Counted from the first letter of the stretch, positions 24,959 to 33,978 are shown. The stretch is DNA of 64,000 nt from Flavobacterium sp. ACN2 (GCF_002303885.1 NZ_MRCM01000002.1:310001-374000); one strand, 5' to 3'. Numbers and translations: made by a program. Notes: a model not told the origin generated them from the sequence alone.

Positions 24959-25441
24959 ATGATTATAATGATAGCGGCTGCAGCCGAAAATAATGCGCTT
25001 GGAAAAAACAATGAATTAGTATGGCATTTGCCAAATGATTTTAAAAGATTTAAATCGCTTACTACTGGTCATCATATTATTATGGGAAGAAAAACTTTTG
25101 AAAGTTTCCCAAAACCATTACCTGACCGTGTTCATGTTGTAATTTCTCGCCAAGAAAATTATAAACCAGAAGGATGCATCGTAGTAGATAGTATTGAAAA
25201 GGCTATTGCAATATGTCCTGAAAATGATGACAGCTACGTTATAGGCGGTGGAGAAATTTACAATCTTGCCCTTCCCTTTACCGACATTATTGAATTAACC
25301 AAAGTTCATCATTCTTTTGAAGCAGATGCCTTTTTTCCTAAAATCAATAAAAGTGAGTGGACTTTGGTAGAATCTGAAGAAAATTATAAAGACGAAAAAC
25401 ATCTTTATGATTACACTTATGAAACTTACATTAGAAAATAA
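24959..25441 (+). CDS. folA: Dihydrofolate reductase
   Basis: Reduces dihydrofolate to tetrahydrofolate with NADPH, closing the cycle with thymidylate synthase. The 160-aa product has the family start MIIMIAAAAENNALGKNNELVWHLP (in pieces: substrate-loop NALGKNNELVWHLPNDFKRF), the NADPH-binding GRKTFESF, and the VIGGGEIYNLALP block. The acidic active-site residue corresponds to the D in PNDF. It follows the 2TM gene by 11 bp and ends at a terminator. Confidence 0.97.
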   Translation: MIIMIAAAAENNALGKNNELVWHLPNDFKRFKSLTTGHHIIMGRKTFESFPKPLPDRVHVVISRQENYKPEGCIVVDSIEKAIAICPENDDSYVIGGGEIYNLALPFTDIIELTKVHHSFEADAFFPKINKSEWTLVESEENYKDEKHLYDYTYETYIRK

Positions 25442-25444
25442 ATA

Positions 25445-25476
25445 AAAAACATCCTCTTTTAACGGAGGATGTTTTT
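25445..25476 (+). terminator. Intrinsic terminator of the 2TM-folA unit
   Basis: AAAAACATCCTC pairs with GAGGATGTTTTT around an 8-nt loop, directly after the folA stop. Confidence 0.88.
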
Positions 25477-25532
25477 AAATAATTGACATGAAGCTTAACT
25501 CGCTCAAGAAAAAATTTTTGTTTAAAAAAATC

Positions 25533-25636
25533 ACAAATGTTGAGAAACATTTGTAAAACTGAATAACATTTAATGTTGTTTGAGACCTAAATCTCAAAAA
25601 GCCTTTAATAACAAATACCACTAAGATATTAAAGGC
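25533..25636. other. Cluster of four adjacent hairpins in the folA-ubiE gap
   Basis: In 104 bp lie ACAAATGTT/AACATTTGT with a GAGA tetraloop (25533-25554), AACATTTAATGTT (25565-25577), TGAGA/TCTCA (25581-25596) and GCCTTTAATA/TATTAAAGGC (25601-25636). No ORF spans them. They sit past the folA terminator, so a small RNA or a regulatory region is possible. The rest of the 579-bp gap holds the direct repeats at 25867-25904 and the ubiE promoter. Confidence 0.4.
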
Positions 25637-25866
25637 AGAAAATTAAAATTTCCAAAAACAAATTTAATCCTAAGAACGTACTTTGCACTTAATATAGTAT
25701 ATCCCCCCAAAGAACAATACTTACAAAACTCTTTCATGAACAAATGAAATTACCAGCGCAAAAAAAGCAACCATTTGTTTAAGTCATTGCGACATTATCA
25801 ATCATTAACTTTAATCATTTTTACTTTGACAAAGTTGCTCATAATAGCCTTATTAGACAATACCGT

Positions 25867-25904
25867 GATTTAGGGATTTTGATAAAATACCTAGATTTAG
25901 GGAT
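25867..25904 (+). repeat. Two direct copies of GATTTAGGGAT upstream of ubiE
   Basis: The 11-mer is exact at 25867-25877 and 25894-25904, spaced 27 bp start to start and 74-111 bp upstream of the ubiE -33 element. It is a candidate operator pair; no regulator is identified. Confidence 0.5.
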
Positions 25905-25977
25905 AGCAGAAATAGCCTTTTATTCTGTTTTAAAATAAACACTCCAAAACATTTATTTGACAAATTAAAAAACTCAA

Positions 25978-26006
25978 TTACAGTTAAACTAGATTGTTTA
26001 TATTTG
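25978..26006 (+). promoter_or_regulatory. Promoter of ubiE-porT
   Basis: TTA (25978-25980, near TTG), an 18-bp spacer and TATATTTG (25999-26006). Transcription would start near 26013, leaving a leader of under 10 nt before the ATG at 26021. Confidence 0.65.
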
Positions 26007-26020
26007 CCTAAATAAAAAAA

Positions 26021-26752
26021 ATGTCTGAAAAAGTAACTCCGTATAAAGACTCTACCTTAGGTAAAAAAGAGCAAGTAACCCAAATGTTTGATACCATTTC
26101 TGGGAATTACGACAATTTGAATCGTGTAATTTCATTTGGAATTGATGTTAAATGGCGTAAAAAAGTATTAAAAATTGTTTCAGACAAAAAACCAAAAGTT
26201 ATTCTGGATATTGCAACAGGTACTGGTGACTTAGCCATTTTAATGGCAAAAACTAATGCTGAAAAAATTATTGGCCTAGATATCTCTGCTGGAATGCTAG
26301 AAGTTGGTAAAAAGAAAGTTGAAGAAAAAAATCTATCTAATATTATTGAACTAGTTTTAGGCGATTCTGAAAATATGCCTTTTGAGGACAATTACTTTGA
26401 TGCTATTACGGTTGGCTTCGGTGTGAGAAATTTTGAAAACCTAGAAAAAGGTTTTGCAGAAATCTTAAGAGTCTTAAAACCAAATGGAGTATTTGTTATA
26501 TTAGAGACTTCTGTCCCAGATAAATTTCCTTATAAACAAGGTTATAATTTTTACAGCAAAAATATACTTCCATTAATTGGTAAATTATTCTCTAAAGATA
26601 ATGATGCCTATGGCTATTTGTCTGAATCTGCTGCCGCTTTTCCTTATGGAGAAGCCTTAAACAATATTTTGAGAAAAACTGGGTTTATAGATGTTGTGGC
26701 AATGCCCCAAACTTTTGGTGTCGCAACAATTTATTCTGCATCTAAAAAATAG
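26021..26752 (+). CDS. ubiE: Demethylmenaquinone methyltransferase
   Basis: The SAM-dependent C-methyltransferase of the last step of menaquinone synthesis (also called MenG; Flavobacteria use menaquinone). The 243-aa product has the SAM-binding motif [14 protein letters not shown] (about residues 61-74) and the UbiE signatures [21 protein letters not shown] and [17 protein letters not shown]. Its stop is one base from the porT ATG (TAGTATG), so the pair is an operon. This ubiE-porT adjacency is common in Bacteroidota. Confidence 0.95.
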   Translation: MSEKVTPYKDSTLGKKEQVTQMFDTISGNYDNLNRVISFGIDVKWRKKVLKIVSDKKPKVILDIATGTGDLAILMAKTNAEKIIGLDISAGMLEVGKKKVEEKNLSNIIELVLGDSENMPFEDNYFDAITVGFGVRNFENLEKGFAEILRVLKPNGVFVILETSVPDKFPYKQGYNFYSKNILPLIGKLFSKDNDAYGYLSESAAAFPYGEALNNILRKTGFIDVVAMPQTFGVATIYSASKK

Positions 26753-26753
26753 T

Positions 26754-27464
26754 ATGAAAAAAGTTGTAATCTTATTTTTATTAGTCTTAACGACAAAAGG
26801 ACATTCTCAATTTGCTAAAAACATGTTTAGCAAAGACCCTATCATTAATCTTGAAAATTGGCAAAAACAGCGTGTCTATTTTGGCTATTATCTAGGTTTT
26901 AATAGTTTTGACTTTAAATTTGACTACAAAACTCCTGTACAGGAAGATATTCAAGTAAAAAAAACTACTGGTTTTAATGTTGGTGTCGTAGCCGATTTAA
27001 GACTTCAGGAATACATTAACCTTCGTTTTGAACCAGGTTTGTATTATACTAAACGTGATTTGTTTTTTCCTGGCGTAGGAACTACAGAAAACGACTATTT
27101 AAGAGAAGTAAATAGTACTTATATTCACTTTCCTTTATTATTGAAATTTTCTGCCTTGCGCACAGGAAATATACGTCCGTACTTGGTTGGCGGTATGTCT
27201 ACAACTTTAAATTTATCTAGTAATGCTAAGTCTCAAGATGATAATTTTGAGCAAAAATTTAGAGTAAAACAATGGACAGCTGCTTACGAGTTAGGTTTAG
27301 GAATTGATATTTTTACCGAATATTTTATTTTTTCTCCTTCTGTTAGAGGAATGTTCGGAATCACAGATGAACTTATTAGAGATAAAACTCCAGACAGCCC
27401 TTGGACTGGAAATATCGATTCGATGAAATCTAGAGCAATTTTAATAAATTTCACTTTTCATTAA
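26754..27464 (+). CDS. porT: PorT, outer-membrane component required for type 9 secretion
   Basis: The 236-aa product from the ATG at 26754 begins with a signal peptide (MKKVVILFLLVLTTKGHSQ). The longer ORF from 26691 overlaps ubiE and puts 21 unsupported residues first. The mature part is an eight-strand-type barrel: QKQRVYFGYYLGFNSFDFKF, then VGVVADLRLQEYINLRFEPGLYY, GNIRPYLVGGMSTTLNLS, and the end AILINFTFH. PorT is needed for T9SS export and gliding in Flavobacterium johnsoniae and Porphyromonas. Position directly after ubiE supports the assignment. Generic PorT-family barrels are the alternative. Confidence 0.88.
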   Translation: MKKVVILFLLVLTTKGHSQFAKNMFSKDPIINLENWQKQRVYFGYYLGFNSFDFKFDYKTPVQEDIQVKKTTGFNVGVVADLRLQEYINLRFEPGLYYTKRDLFFPGVGTTENDYLREVNSTYIHFPLLLKFSALRTGNIRPYLVGGMSTTLNLSSNAKSQDDNFEQKFRVKQWTAAYELGLGIDIFTEYFIFSPSVRGMFGITDELIRDKTPDSPWTGNIDSMKSRAILINFTFH

Positions 27465-27473
27465 AACAAAATA

Positions 27474-28202
27474 TCAACTATTTCGTTTAAATTCACTAAG
27501 AATAATTGCTGTTGCAGTAGCTACATTTAAACTTTCGGTTTTTTGAAGCTCTCCAAATCTAGGAATTGTTAGGCGACTGGTTACTATTTTTTCAATTTCT
27601 TCTGAAATCCCATTGGCTTCATTACCCATAATAATGATTCCATCCTGAGGTAATTTGGATTGATAAATATTTTCTCCGTCCATAAAAGTTCCAAAAACTG
27701 GCAGTTTAGTTTGAGCAAGAAAAAGTTTTAAATCAACATAGCTTACATTTACTCTGGTAATTGACCCCATTGTAGCTTGTACCACTTTCGGATTATAAAT
27801 ATCTACCGTTTCTTTAGAACAAATAATCTGCTTAATACCAAACCAATCGCATAAACGCAAAATAGTTCCTAGATTTCCAGGATCTCTAATGTCGTCTAAT
27901 GCTAAAATTAAGCCCGAATCGATTGTCTTTTTGGGAGCTGGAATTTTAAAAACTGCCAAACAAGAATTCGGAGTCGACAAAGCACTTATTTTTTTCAGTT
28001 CTTGGTCATTAATAAGCGTTCGTTTTGAAGCATGTACCGTTTCAAAATCATTCAATGTGGTGTATAAATGTTCTAATTCAAAATTGGATTGCAGCAATTC
28101 TTGAATTACTTTTACTCCTTCAGCAAAAAATAATTGACTAGCAAGACGCTGCTTTTTTTGATGTAAACTAGAGATAAGCTTTATTTGGTTTTTACTAACC
28201 AT
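27474..28202 (-). CDS. TrmH/SpoU-family RNA 2'-O-methyltransferase
   Basis: A SAM-dependent ribose methyltransferase of the SPOUT class, probably acting on rRNA. The 242-aa product from the ATG at 28202 has a substrate-binding N-domain (SLHQKKQRLASQLFFAEGVKVIQELL) and the three knot motifs: LALDDIRDPGNLGTILRLCDWFG, IIIMGNEANGISEEI, and IPRFGELQKTESLNVATATAI. The ORF can be extended to 28256, but that part overlaps the start of the divergent gene. It converges on porT with a 9-bp gap. Exact nucleotide target not determinable. Confidence 0.92.
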   Translation of the reverse strand: MVSKNQIKLISSLHQKKQRLASQLFFAEGVKVIQELLQSNFELEHLYTTLNDFETVHASKRTLINDQELKKISALSTPNSCLAVFKIPAPKKTIDSGLILALDDIRDPGNLGTILRLCDWFGIKQIICSKETVDIYNPKVVQATMGSITRVNVSYVDLKLFLAQTKLPVFGTFMDGENIYQSKLPQDGIIIMGNEANGISEEIEKIVTSRLTIPRFGELQKTESLNVATATAIILSEFKRNS

Positions 28203-28211
28203 AAAATAATG

Positions 28212-28219
28212 TACTTTTG
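28212..28219 (+). promoter_or_regulatory. -7 element for the tamL-like gene
   Basis: TACTTTTG lies 20 bp before the TTG start at 28240. A TTG at 28185-28187 is 24 bp upstream, slightly long spacing. Confidence 0.55.
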
Positions 28220-28239
28220 AATTAAATATTAAAAAACAC

Positions 28240-30813
28240 TTGAAAAATAATTCCACAAAAATAATAGCATTTCTTCTAATTGCAATATTAATTTGCGCTT
28301 GTAATGCCGTAAAAAGAGTTCCCGATGGAAAAAACCTTCTTGTAAAAAATAATATTTTAGTTAACGGAAAATCTACAAATGACGAAACAGCTTCTAACCA
28401 AATGTACCAAAAACCAAATGGTAAATTATTAGGTTATAAACTTCGATTAAATTTATACAATTTAGCCAATTTAAATCCAGATTCTACTTATCAGGCAAAA
28501 TTTAAAAATAATCCTGGAAAGTATGAACGAATGTCCAAAATATTTTCTGCAAAACAAGTAGATCGCCTTGGACAATCGTTTTATTACAAAGGAATTCATG
28601 AGTTTTTAAAAAGCACTGGTGAACCGCCTGTAATAGTTGACACTTCAAAAACCAGAAAATCATTATTGCGTTTAAAATACTATTATTTTAACAATGGTTT
28701 TTTCAACGTCCATACCGATTACACAATCGACACGGTTGGAGTAAAAAGAGCCGAAATTAATTATAACATCACTACAGGACCAGCTTATAAATTGGATACT
28801 ATTAGAACCAAAATAATGACTCCTGCGTTAGACTCTTTATACAGAACCAACAATGAACCTTCTTTATTAAAATCTGGAAATCAATATAAAACTACCGATT
28901 TTGAAGAAGAGAAAAATCGTATTACAACCTATTTTAGAAATCACGGAGCGTATTATTTTCAGCCTACTTATGTAACTTTTGACATTGATACCATTGGCAA
29001 AAAAGCAAAAGCTGATGTTAGCTTAATTATAAACAACAATACTATTCAGGAAAAAGATTCGAGCCGTACAGAACCTTTTAAACTATACAAAATTAGCGAT
29101 GTAAATATTTACACCGATTATTCTGCTACCAATGCCAAGAAAAAACCAACAGATAGCGTAACATACAACAATTTTAATCTATACAGTTACAAAGGATTAA
29201 AATATAGACCGCGTGCTATTACCGATGCTATTTTCATTACAAAAGGAAGCACTTTTGCCGATTTTAGAACCACCCTTTCTTCTCGCTCTTTAAACAATTT
29301 AAGGATTTTCAACTATCCTTCTATTCAATACGAAGTAGACAAGAGAGATTCTACAGCTCAATCTCTTATCGCTAATGTTTATCTGACTCCAAGAAAAAAA
29401 TACAGCTTTGGAGCTACTCTTGACGTAACGCACTCTAATATTCAGGATTTCGGAATTGGAGCCAGCATTTCTGAAACGATTCGAAATGTATTTAATCGAG
29501 CAGAAACTCTTGAAATTTCAGCGCGTTTAAACATTGGTTCATCTAGAGATATGGCCAATCCGAACAACAACTTCTTTAACGTTTCGGAATATGGATTAGA
29601 TATGAAATTAAATTTTCCGAGAATTTTACTGCCCTTTGGAACCGAAAAAATCATTCCGAAAAGCATGATTCCATATACCTCAATATCTTCTGGTTTTTCC
29701 AAACAGAGAAATATTGGTCTTGATAAAGAAAACTTCACAGGAGGTATCTCGTATAACTGGAGTCCAAAACGCCATAATACTGCGAAACTGGAATTATTGA
29801 ATGCACAGTTTGTCCGCAACTTAAATCCAGACAACTATTTTAGAGTTTACACTTCTTCTTATGATGATTTGAATGGAATTGGAAAAGACTACAATGTTAA
29901 CCCTGGCAACTGGGGAGAAACAACAGAAGAACAAGCAAGAAAAGATCTGACAATACCTAAAGGGACAACAGGATTTACGAATGACGTATTAACAGGCCAA
30001 ACTGCTCTAACACCTTCAGACTCTCAATACCAAGAAGTTGAAAGTATTGAAGAAAGAAGAGTTCGTTTAACTGAAAATGATTTCATTCTAGCAACAAGTT
30101 TCTCTTTTACTAAAACAACTAAAAAAGATTTAGCAGATAACAACTTCTATCAATTTAGAACAAAAATAGAATCAGCAGGAACTTTGTTGTCTCTAGTCTC
30201 TGAAATTGGAAACCTTCAAAAAAATTCAAGAGGTAATTATGAGATTTTCAACCTAGAATACTCAGAATATGTTAAAACTGAATTTGATTACATCAAACAC
30301 TGGGACTTTGGAAAAGAAAAAGTTTTGGCTGTTAGAAGCTTCTTCGGAATTGCAGTTCCGTTTGGAAATTCAAATTACATTCCGTTTTCAAGAAGTTATT
30401 ATGCCGGAGGTTCAAATGACAACCGTGCTTGGCAACCTTATGCTTTGGGACCGGGAAGCACAAATGCTGTAAATGACTTTAATGAAGCAAATATGAAAAT
30501 TGCGGCAAGTATAGAATATCGCTTCAAAATTTTTGGAGATGTTAAGGGAGCTCTCTTTGCAGACGCCGGAAATATCTGGAATGTGCTCGATAATGTCGTA
30601 GATCCTAAAGCAAAATTTGACAACTTAAACGATTTAGAAGAAATTGCTTTGGGTACAGGATTTGGTTTAAGATACGATTTAAGCTTTTTTGTTATTCGTT
30701 TAGATTTAGGCTTTAAGACCTATAATCCCTCGCATGACAAAGGAGATAGATGGTTTAAAGAATACAATTTTGGACACTCGGTTTTAAATTTTGGTATAAA
30801 TTATCCGTTCTAA
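28240..30813 (+). CDS. BamA/TamA-family outer-membrane assembly lipoprotein (TamL-like)
   Basis: The 857-aa product has a lipoprotein signal (FLLIAILICACNAVKRVPDGK), POTRA-like segments (about residues 25-330, e.g. LLRLKYYYFNNGFFNVHTDYTID) and a C-terminal Omp85 barrel. The barrel carries FSRSYYAGGSNDNRAWQPYALGPGS, GDVKGALFADAGNIW and a final strand ending FGINYPF. A TamA relative carrying a lipid anchor is the published description of TamL in Bacteroidetes/Chlorobi. The start is TTG at 28240: upstream in frame there is a stop before any ATG. The start lies 38 bp from the divergent methyltransferase ATG. A partner TamB gene is not in the window. Confidence 0.88.
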   Translation: MKNNSTKIIAFLLIAILICACNAVKRVPDGKNLLVKNNILVNGKSTNDETASNQMYQKPNGKLLGYKLRLNLYNLANLNPDSTYQAKFKNNPGKYERMSKIFSAKQVDRLGQSFYYKGIHEFLKSTGEPPVIVDTSKTRKSLLRLKYYYFNNGFFNVHTDYTIDTVGVKRAEINYNITTGPAYKLDTIRTKIMTPALDSLYRTNNEPSLLKSGNQYKTTDFEEEKNRITTYFRNHGAYYFQPTYVTFDIDTIGKKAKADVSLIINNNTIQEKDSSRTEPFKLYKISDVNIYTDYSATNAKKKPTDSVTYNNFNLYSYKGLKYRPRAITDAIFITKGSTFADFRTTLSSRSLNNLRIFNYPSIQYEVDKRDSTAQSLIANVYLTPRKKYSFGATLDVTHSNIQDFGIGASISETIRNVFNRAETLEISARLNIGSSRDMANPNNNFFNVSEYGLDMKLNFPRILLPFGTEKIIPKSMIPYTSISSGFSKQRNIGLDKENFTGGISYNWSPKRHNTAKLELLNAQFVRNLNPDNYFRVYTSSYDDLNGIGKDYNVNPGNWGETTEEQARKDLTIPKGTTGFTNDVLTGQTALTPSDSQYQEVESIEERRVRLTENDFILATSFSFTKTTKKDLADNNFYQFRTKIESAGTLLSLVSEIGNLQKNSRGNYEIFNLEYSEYVKTEFDYIKHWDFGKEKVLAVRSFFGIAVPFGNSNYIPFSRSYYAGGSNDNRAWQPYALGPGSTNAVNDFNEANMKIAASIEYRFKIFGDVKGALFADAGNIWNVLDNVVDPKAKFDNLNDLEEIALGTGFGLRYDLSFFVIRLDLGFKTYNPSHDKGDRWFKEYNFGHSVLNFGINYPF

Positions 30814-30835
30814 TGCTAATTAATTCTTATTTTTG
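30808..30835 (+). promoter_or_regulatory. Promoter of fbaA
   Basis: TTC (one base off TTG), a 17-bp spacer and TATTTTTG (30828-30835). It starts inside the last codons of the upstream gene. Confidence 0.6.
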
Positions 30836-30873
30836 CAACCTAAAAACTAAAAACAACTATAAAAAAAATTACA

Positions 30874-31941
30874 ATGGCACATAACATTAAACCAGGAGTA
30901 GCTACAGGAGATCAAGTACAAGAGATCTTTAATTATGCTAAAGAGAAGGGTTTTGCTCTTCCAGCAGTAAACGTTACTGGATCAAGCACAATTAACGGAG
31001 TTCTTGAAACTGCAGCAAAACTAAACGCGCCAGTTATCATTCAATTTTCTAACGGAGGAGCACAATTCAACGCTGGAAAAGGATTATCAAATGCAGGTGA
31101 AAAAGCAGCAATCGCGGGAGGAATCGCGGGAGCAAAACATATTCATACTTTGGCAGAAGCTTACGGTGCAACTGTAATCTTACACACTGACCACTGTGCA
31201 AAAAAACTTTTACCTTGGATTGATGGTTTATTAGACGCTTCTGAAAAACACTTCGCAGAAACAGGAAAACCATTATTCAGTTCTCACATGATCGATTTGT
31301 CTGAGGAGCCAATCGAAGAAAACATCGAGATCTGTAAAGAATATTTAGCTAGAATGAGCAAAATGGGCATGACATTAGAAATCGAACTTGGTATTACAGG
31401 TGGCGAAGAAGATGGTGTTGATAACTCTGATGTTGACAGCTCAAAATTATATACTCAACCAGAAGAAGTAGCTTACGCTTACGAAGAATTATCTAAAGTA
31501 AGCCCTAAATTTACAATTGCTGCTGCTTTCGGAAACGTTCACGGTGTTTACAAACCAGGAAACGTAAAATTAACTCCAAAAATCTTAAAAAATTCTCAAG
31601 ATTTCGTACAAAACAAATTCAACACAGGACACAATCCAGTTGATTTCGTATTCCACGGAGGTTCAGGTTCTACACTTGAAGAAATCAGAGAAGGAATTAG
31701 CTACGGAGTTATCAAAATGAACATTGATACTGATTTACAGTTTGCATACACTGAAGGAATCCGTGATTATATGGTTAAAAACCTTGACTATTTGAAATCA
31801 CAAATTGGTAACCCAGAAGGTGCTGATGCTCCAAACAAAAAATATTACGACCCAAGAAGATGGGTTCGTGAAAGCGAAGTAACATTCAACGCAAGATTGG
31901 AACAAGCTTTTGCAGATTTAAATAACGTAAACACGTTGTAA
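30874..31941 (+). CDS. fbaA: Fructose-bisphosphate aldolase, class II
   Basis: A zinc enzyme that splits fructose-1,6-bisphosphate into dihydroxyacetone phosphate and glyceraldehyde-3-phosphate, and works backwards in gluconeogenesis. The 355-aa product shows the zinc/active-site block LHTDHCAKKLLPW (about residues 103-115), the ELGITGGEEDGVDNS loop of the class IIA type, and the phosphate-binding VFHGGSGSTLEEI. Length agrees with E. coli FbaA (359). The repeat-rich 70-bp spacer separates it from accD on the same strand. Confidence 0.97.
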   Translation: MAHNIKPGVATGDQVQEIFNYAKEKGFALPAVNVTGSSTINGVLETAAKLNAPVIIQFSNGGAQFNAGKGLSNAGEKAAIAGGIAGAKHIHTLAEAYGATVILHTDHCAKKLLPWIDGLLDASEKHFAETGKPLFSSHMIDLSEEPIEENIEICKEYLARMSKMGMTLEIELGITGGEEDGVDNSDVDSSKLYTQPEEVAYAYEELSKVSPKFTIAAAFGNVHGVYKPGNVKLTPKILKNSQDFVQNKFNTGHNPVDFVFHGGSGSTLEEIREGISYGVIKMNIDTDLQFAYTEGIRDYMVKNLDYLKSQIGNPEGADAPNKKYYDPRRWVRESEVTFNARLEQAFADLNNVNTL

Positions 31942-32011
31942 TTAACAATTAACAATTGACAATTGATAATTAATCTTATCAATTGTCAATTATCAATTAT
32001 CAATTAAAAAT
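31942..32011 (+). repeat. Simple-word inverted repeat (TTGACAATTGATAATT) between fbaA and accD
   Basis: AATTGACAATTGATAATTAA is followed by TTATCAATTGTCAATTATCA, so the spacer folds back on itself as a long AT-rich hairpin. It starts right after the fbaA stop and ends at the accD ATG, leaving no room for a separate promoter. Confidence 0.75.
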
Positions 32012-32866
32012 ATGGCTTGGTTTAAAAGACAAGAAAAAGGGATTACGACCGCGACAGAAGATAAGATGGACGTTCCGAAAGGATTGTGGTACAAATCTCC
32101 TACTGGAAAAATTATTGATGCTGACGAATTAGCGAGAAATTTATTCGTGAGCCCTGAAGATGATTTTCATGTTCGAATTGGAAGCGCAACCTATTTTGAA
32201 ATTTTATTCGACAACAACGAATTTGTTGAGTTAGATAAAAACATGACTTCTAAAGATCCTTTGCATTTTGTGGATACAAAAAAATATGCAGAGCGTTTGA
32301 AAGATGTAATGGAAAAAACTCACTTAAAAGACGCTGTTCGTACGGGAGTGGGAAAATCTAAAGGAAGAGAACTTGTAATCTGCTGTATGGATTTTGCATT
32401 CATCGGTGGATCTATGGGAGCTGTAGTAGGTGAAAAAATTGCTAGAGGTATTGATCACGCTATTAAAAACAAACTTCCGTTTGTAATGATTTCTAAATCT
32501 GGTGGAGCTCGTATGATGGAAGCTGCTTATTCTTTAATGCAATTAGCAAAAACTTCTGTAAAACTAGCTCAATTAGCTGAAGCTAAATTACCTTATATTT
32601 CTCTTTGTACAGATCCAACAACTGGAGGAACAACAGCATCTTACGCTATGTTAGGAGATATCAACATCTCTGAGCCAGGCGCTTTAATTGGTTTTGCTGG
32701 TCCGCGTGTTGTACGTGACACTACAGGAAAAGATTTACCTGAAGGTTTCCAAACTGCTGAGTTCTTATTAGAGCACGGTTTCTTAGACTTTATCACGCCT
32801 AGAAAAGAATTGAAAGATAAGATCAACTTATATATCGATTTGATTCAAAACAATGATATTAGATAG
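32012..32866 (+). CDS. accD: Acetyl-CoA carboxylase carboxyltransferase, beta subunit (zinc ligands absent)
   Basis: Part of the carboxyltransferase that moves the carboxyl group from biotin to acetyl-CoA in the first step of fatty-acid synthesis. The 284-aa product aligns with E. coli AccD through [49 protein letters not shown] and [22 protein letters not shown]. In E. coli four cysteines (two CxxC) form a zinc ribbon near the N-terminus. Here the matching positions read SPTG and SPED and there is no cysteine, so the ribbon is lost. Otherwise the enzyme looks complete. The alpha subunit is not in the window. Confidence 0.95.
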   Translation: MAWFKRQEKGITTATEDKMDVPKGLWYKSPTGKIIDADELARNLFVSPEDDFHVRIGSATYFEILFDNNEFVELDKNMTSKDPLHFVDTKKYAERLKDVMEKTHLKDAVRTGVGKSKGRELVICCMDFAFIGGSMGAVVGEKIARGIDHAIKNKLPFVMISKSGGARMMEAAYSLMQLAKTSVKLAQLAEAKLPYISLCTDPTTGGTTASYAMLGDINISEPGALIGFAGPRVVRDTTGKDLPEGFQTAEFLLEHGFLDFITPRKELKDKINLYIDLIQNNDIR

Positions 32867-32887
32867 TTTTAAAACTACTTAAAATAG

Positions 32888-32923
32888 AAAATCCCAAGAA
32901 ATTGCTTCTTGGGATTTTTTTTT
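32888..32923. terminator. Intrinsic terminator of accD
   Basis: AAAATCCCAAGAA pairs with TTCTTGGGATTTT around a 5-nt loop, with nine T residues after it. Confidence 0.9.
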
Positions 32924-32963
32924 GTTTTTAAACCAAATAAATTATATAAGTATATTCAATCTT

Positions 32964-33070
32964 TTCCTGCAAGGTTTTAAAAACCTTGCAGGTATTAATT
33001 TCATGCAGAATATTTTTTCTAAATTAAAATCTTAAGCTAGACCTACAAGGTTTTCAAAACCTTGCAGGAA
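32964..33070. repeat. Second nested palindromic repeat element
   Basis: Arms 32964-32993 and 33041-33070 are reverse complements over 30 bp with two mismatches and a 47-bp spacer. Each arm is itself palindromic (CCTGCAAGG...CCTTGCAGG). The design matches the element at 12091-12187, with a related core, and it also sits between convergent genes (accD and the cupin gene). Confidence 0.8.
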
Positions 33071-33090
33071 GACATGAAAAAATCCTATTC

Positions 33091-33978
33091 TTAACTCGCC
33101 TTTTTCAAATCTTTTTTCAACTCTTTCTCCGCTATTTTATAAGCTCGCTTTTCACGCCAAATCGCATAGCGCTTTCTAAAAATCACTTTTATACCGCTAT
33201 CTACTGCTCCATGCATAAATAAGCTCCAAACGCTCGCAATTTTTCTTGATACAGATTGATCCCATGCGCGAAGTGTCAGCGAAAAAGAACCGTCTATGTA
33301 ACGCATCCAGTGCCACATTCCTGTTGGCATAAATAACGTATCACCATGTTCTAAAAAAACTTCATAACCCTCTACTCCTTTTAGAGCTGGAAATTTTTCA
33401 AAATCAGGATTCGCGACATCATAATCTTCTAAAGCATAAGTCGTATTTGGGATACAATAAAGTCTTTTCTTCCATTTATTATCAAATAGTATAATATGTT
33501 TTCTTCCACCAAAATGAGTATGAAAAAGATGTGGCAAATCGATATCATAATGCAAAAAAGTAATTGCCTTTGAACCGCCAAAAAACATAGCAGGCATACT
33601 TTCTATAAAACCTCCCATTAATTCTTTAGGGACTTTTACATCATCAATTAATTCTGGTCTGTGTTTGAAAAGATTGAAGAAAAAAATACGCAATTGAGTT
33701 GGTTCGCGTTTTATCAAATCCAAATATTCTCCAAATTTCATACTTGCTACAGAAGCGTTGATCACTTTTGTTGGATCTGCCTTTGAATTATCTACAAGTT
33801 TAACCTCTATATCTCCAGCAATCTGCTTGAAATAGTCTGTTGACCATTTTTCTCTTGCTGGCCAATCCTTAGTGAGCCCTTTTATAATTAAAGGCTTTCG
33901 TTTGTCTAAATAATTCTTTTTGAAATCTTCTCTAGAAATAGACTCAACAGTATCGACAGGTCTAAGGTTAAAGCTCAT
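33091..33978 (-). CDS. Cupin-like (JmjC-type) Fe(II)/2-oxoglutarate oxygenase
   Basis: The 295-aa product fits the Cupin_8/JmjC-like family. The facial iron triad is visible: H143 and D145 in FLHYDIDLPHLFH and H223 in MPTGMWHWMRYIDGS. The N-terminal KPLIIKGLTKDWPAREKWS block is typical of this family. Members hydroxylate protein or small-molecule substrates using 2-oxoglutarate and O2; the substrate here is unknown. The basic C-terminus (KIAEKELKKDLKKAS) is a likely helix. It is a single-gene unit with promoter at 34008-34037, convergent with accD. Confidence 0.85.
   Translation of the reverse strand: MSFNLRPVDTVESISREDFKKNYLDKRKPLIIKGLTKDWPAREKWSTDYFKQIAGDIEVKLVDNSKADPTKVINASVASMKFGEYLDLIKREPTQLRIFFFNLFKHRPELIDDVKVPKELMGGFIESMPAMFFGGSKAITFLHYDIDLPHLFHTHFGGRKHIILFDNKWKKRLYCIPNTTYALEDYDVANPDFEKFPALKGVEGYEVFLEHGDTLFMPTGMWHWMRYIDGSFSLTLRAWDQSVSRKIASVWSLFMHGAVDSGIKVIFRKRYAIWREKRAYKIAEKELKKDLKKAS

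Noticed and set aside
29442..29834. 130-codon minus-strand ORF
   Set aside because: Shadow of the tamL-like gene, which has clear family motifs in its own frame.
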